Positions 63,830-64,000 of a DNA stretch of 64,000 nt are shown one piece after another. Below the pieces are notes generated by a model. That model did not search any database and was not told the origin of the DNA. It saw only the letters and a list, made by a program, of their open reading frames with translations. This DNA comes from Porphyra umbilicalis (lineage: Eukaryota; Rhodophyta; Bangiophyceae; Bangiales; Bangiaceae), in contig KV918793.1 in assembly GCA_002049455.2 (NCBI GenBank), forward strand, positions 248,001 to 312,000. The letters run 5' to 3'. How positions within the stretch are numbered: position 1 is the first letter of the stretch; every line of letters begins with the position of its first letter. The position numbers and the translations under genes were made by a program.

Positions 63830-64000
63830 AGTGAGTAGATTCCGTCCGAGGACACTTCTGCGCAAATAGGGGTCGGTGAATGTTCCAACGAGTGGTTGTC
63901 CGACGACGCCGCCAGCAAAGTCTGGCGCCAGCCAACGCACGTTTTGAGGTGGTCTCAATCTCCTGGGAAACTGGAGTGGTATAGTGTAATTGCACAAATC
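63830..64000 (+). mobile_element. second copy of the Fanzor-inserted element, cut by the window end
   Basis: Matches 51374-51540 closely: ATTCCGTCCGAGGACACTTC, TGTCCGACGACGCCGCC, TTTTGAGGTGGTCTCAATCT and GGGAAACTGGAGTGGTAT. It shows that the insertion in the Fanzor is a repeat family member. Confidence 0.7.

Overview
The window is eukaryotic, GC-rich nuclear DNA with many homopolymer G/C runs. Supporting signs are TATA-box promoters, a tRNA gene with an intron, Ty1/copia and chromodomain Ty3/gypsy retrotransposons, three PIF/Harbinger transposon remnants, pogo-type MITEs and a Fanzor (eukaryotic TnpB-like) nuclease. I see no convincing spliceosomal introns. A GC-rich alga such as a bangiophyte red alga would fit, but the sequence alone does not prove the lineage.

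Layout. (1) About 0-43 kb holds an island of unusual genes on two arms that diverge from about 31-34 kb. Leftward (minus strand) are a small ParB-like protein (A), a very large DNA-adenine/cytosine methyltransferase-SET fusion, an ATAD2/Yta7-like AAA+ ATPase and a short Arg-rich ORF. Rightward (plus strand) are a second ParB-like protein with a repeat-rich tail (B), an unrecognised protein (C), a Ulp1-type cysteine protease, a disordered basic protein (D) and an LRR protein with an acidic tail. Nearly every gene carries a few in-frame stops or frameshifts. Several share a leader layout: a homopolymeric C tract on the sense strand just before the ATG, often with a TATA box upstream.

(2) The methyltransferase-SET gene is split by two insertions with clean target-site duplications: a deleted Harbinger element (7697-11307, TSD TCA) and a chromovirus (11936-28172, TSD CTCGG). 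The chromovirus itself carries a nested copia element (13830-19199, TSD CCCAA) and an antisense ORF block before its 3' LTR.

(3) About 43-47.5 kb is mostly non-coding, with small inverted-repeat elements and gene scraps. (4) About 47.7-54.5 kb carries an intact zinc-knuckle ORF followed by a broken Fanzor with recognisable RuvC-I, Zn-finger and RuvC-III motifs, a foreign insertion inside it, and a structured 3' region. (5) About 54.8-64 kb is a mosaic: a truncated Harbinger transposase, a nearly whole Harbinger element (DDE transposase plus Myb-like partner), MITEs, an intron-containing tRNA gene, a truncated second gypsy element, and the start of another copy of the element found inside the Fanzor.

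How the genes fit together (inference): DNA methylation plus histone methylation (MTase-SET), an ATAD2-like chromatin remodeller, ParB-like DNA-binding proteins and a SUMO-protease-like enzyme would make a coherent chromatin/DNA-modification module. I recognise no transposase, DNA polymerase or capsid gene belonging to it, so whether it is a host locus or cargo of a giant mobile element is open.
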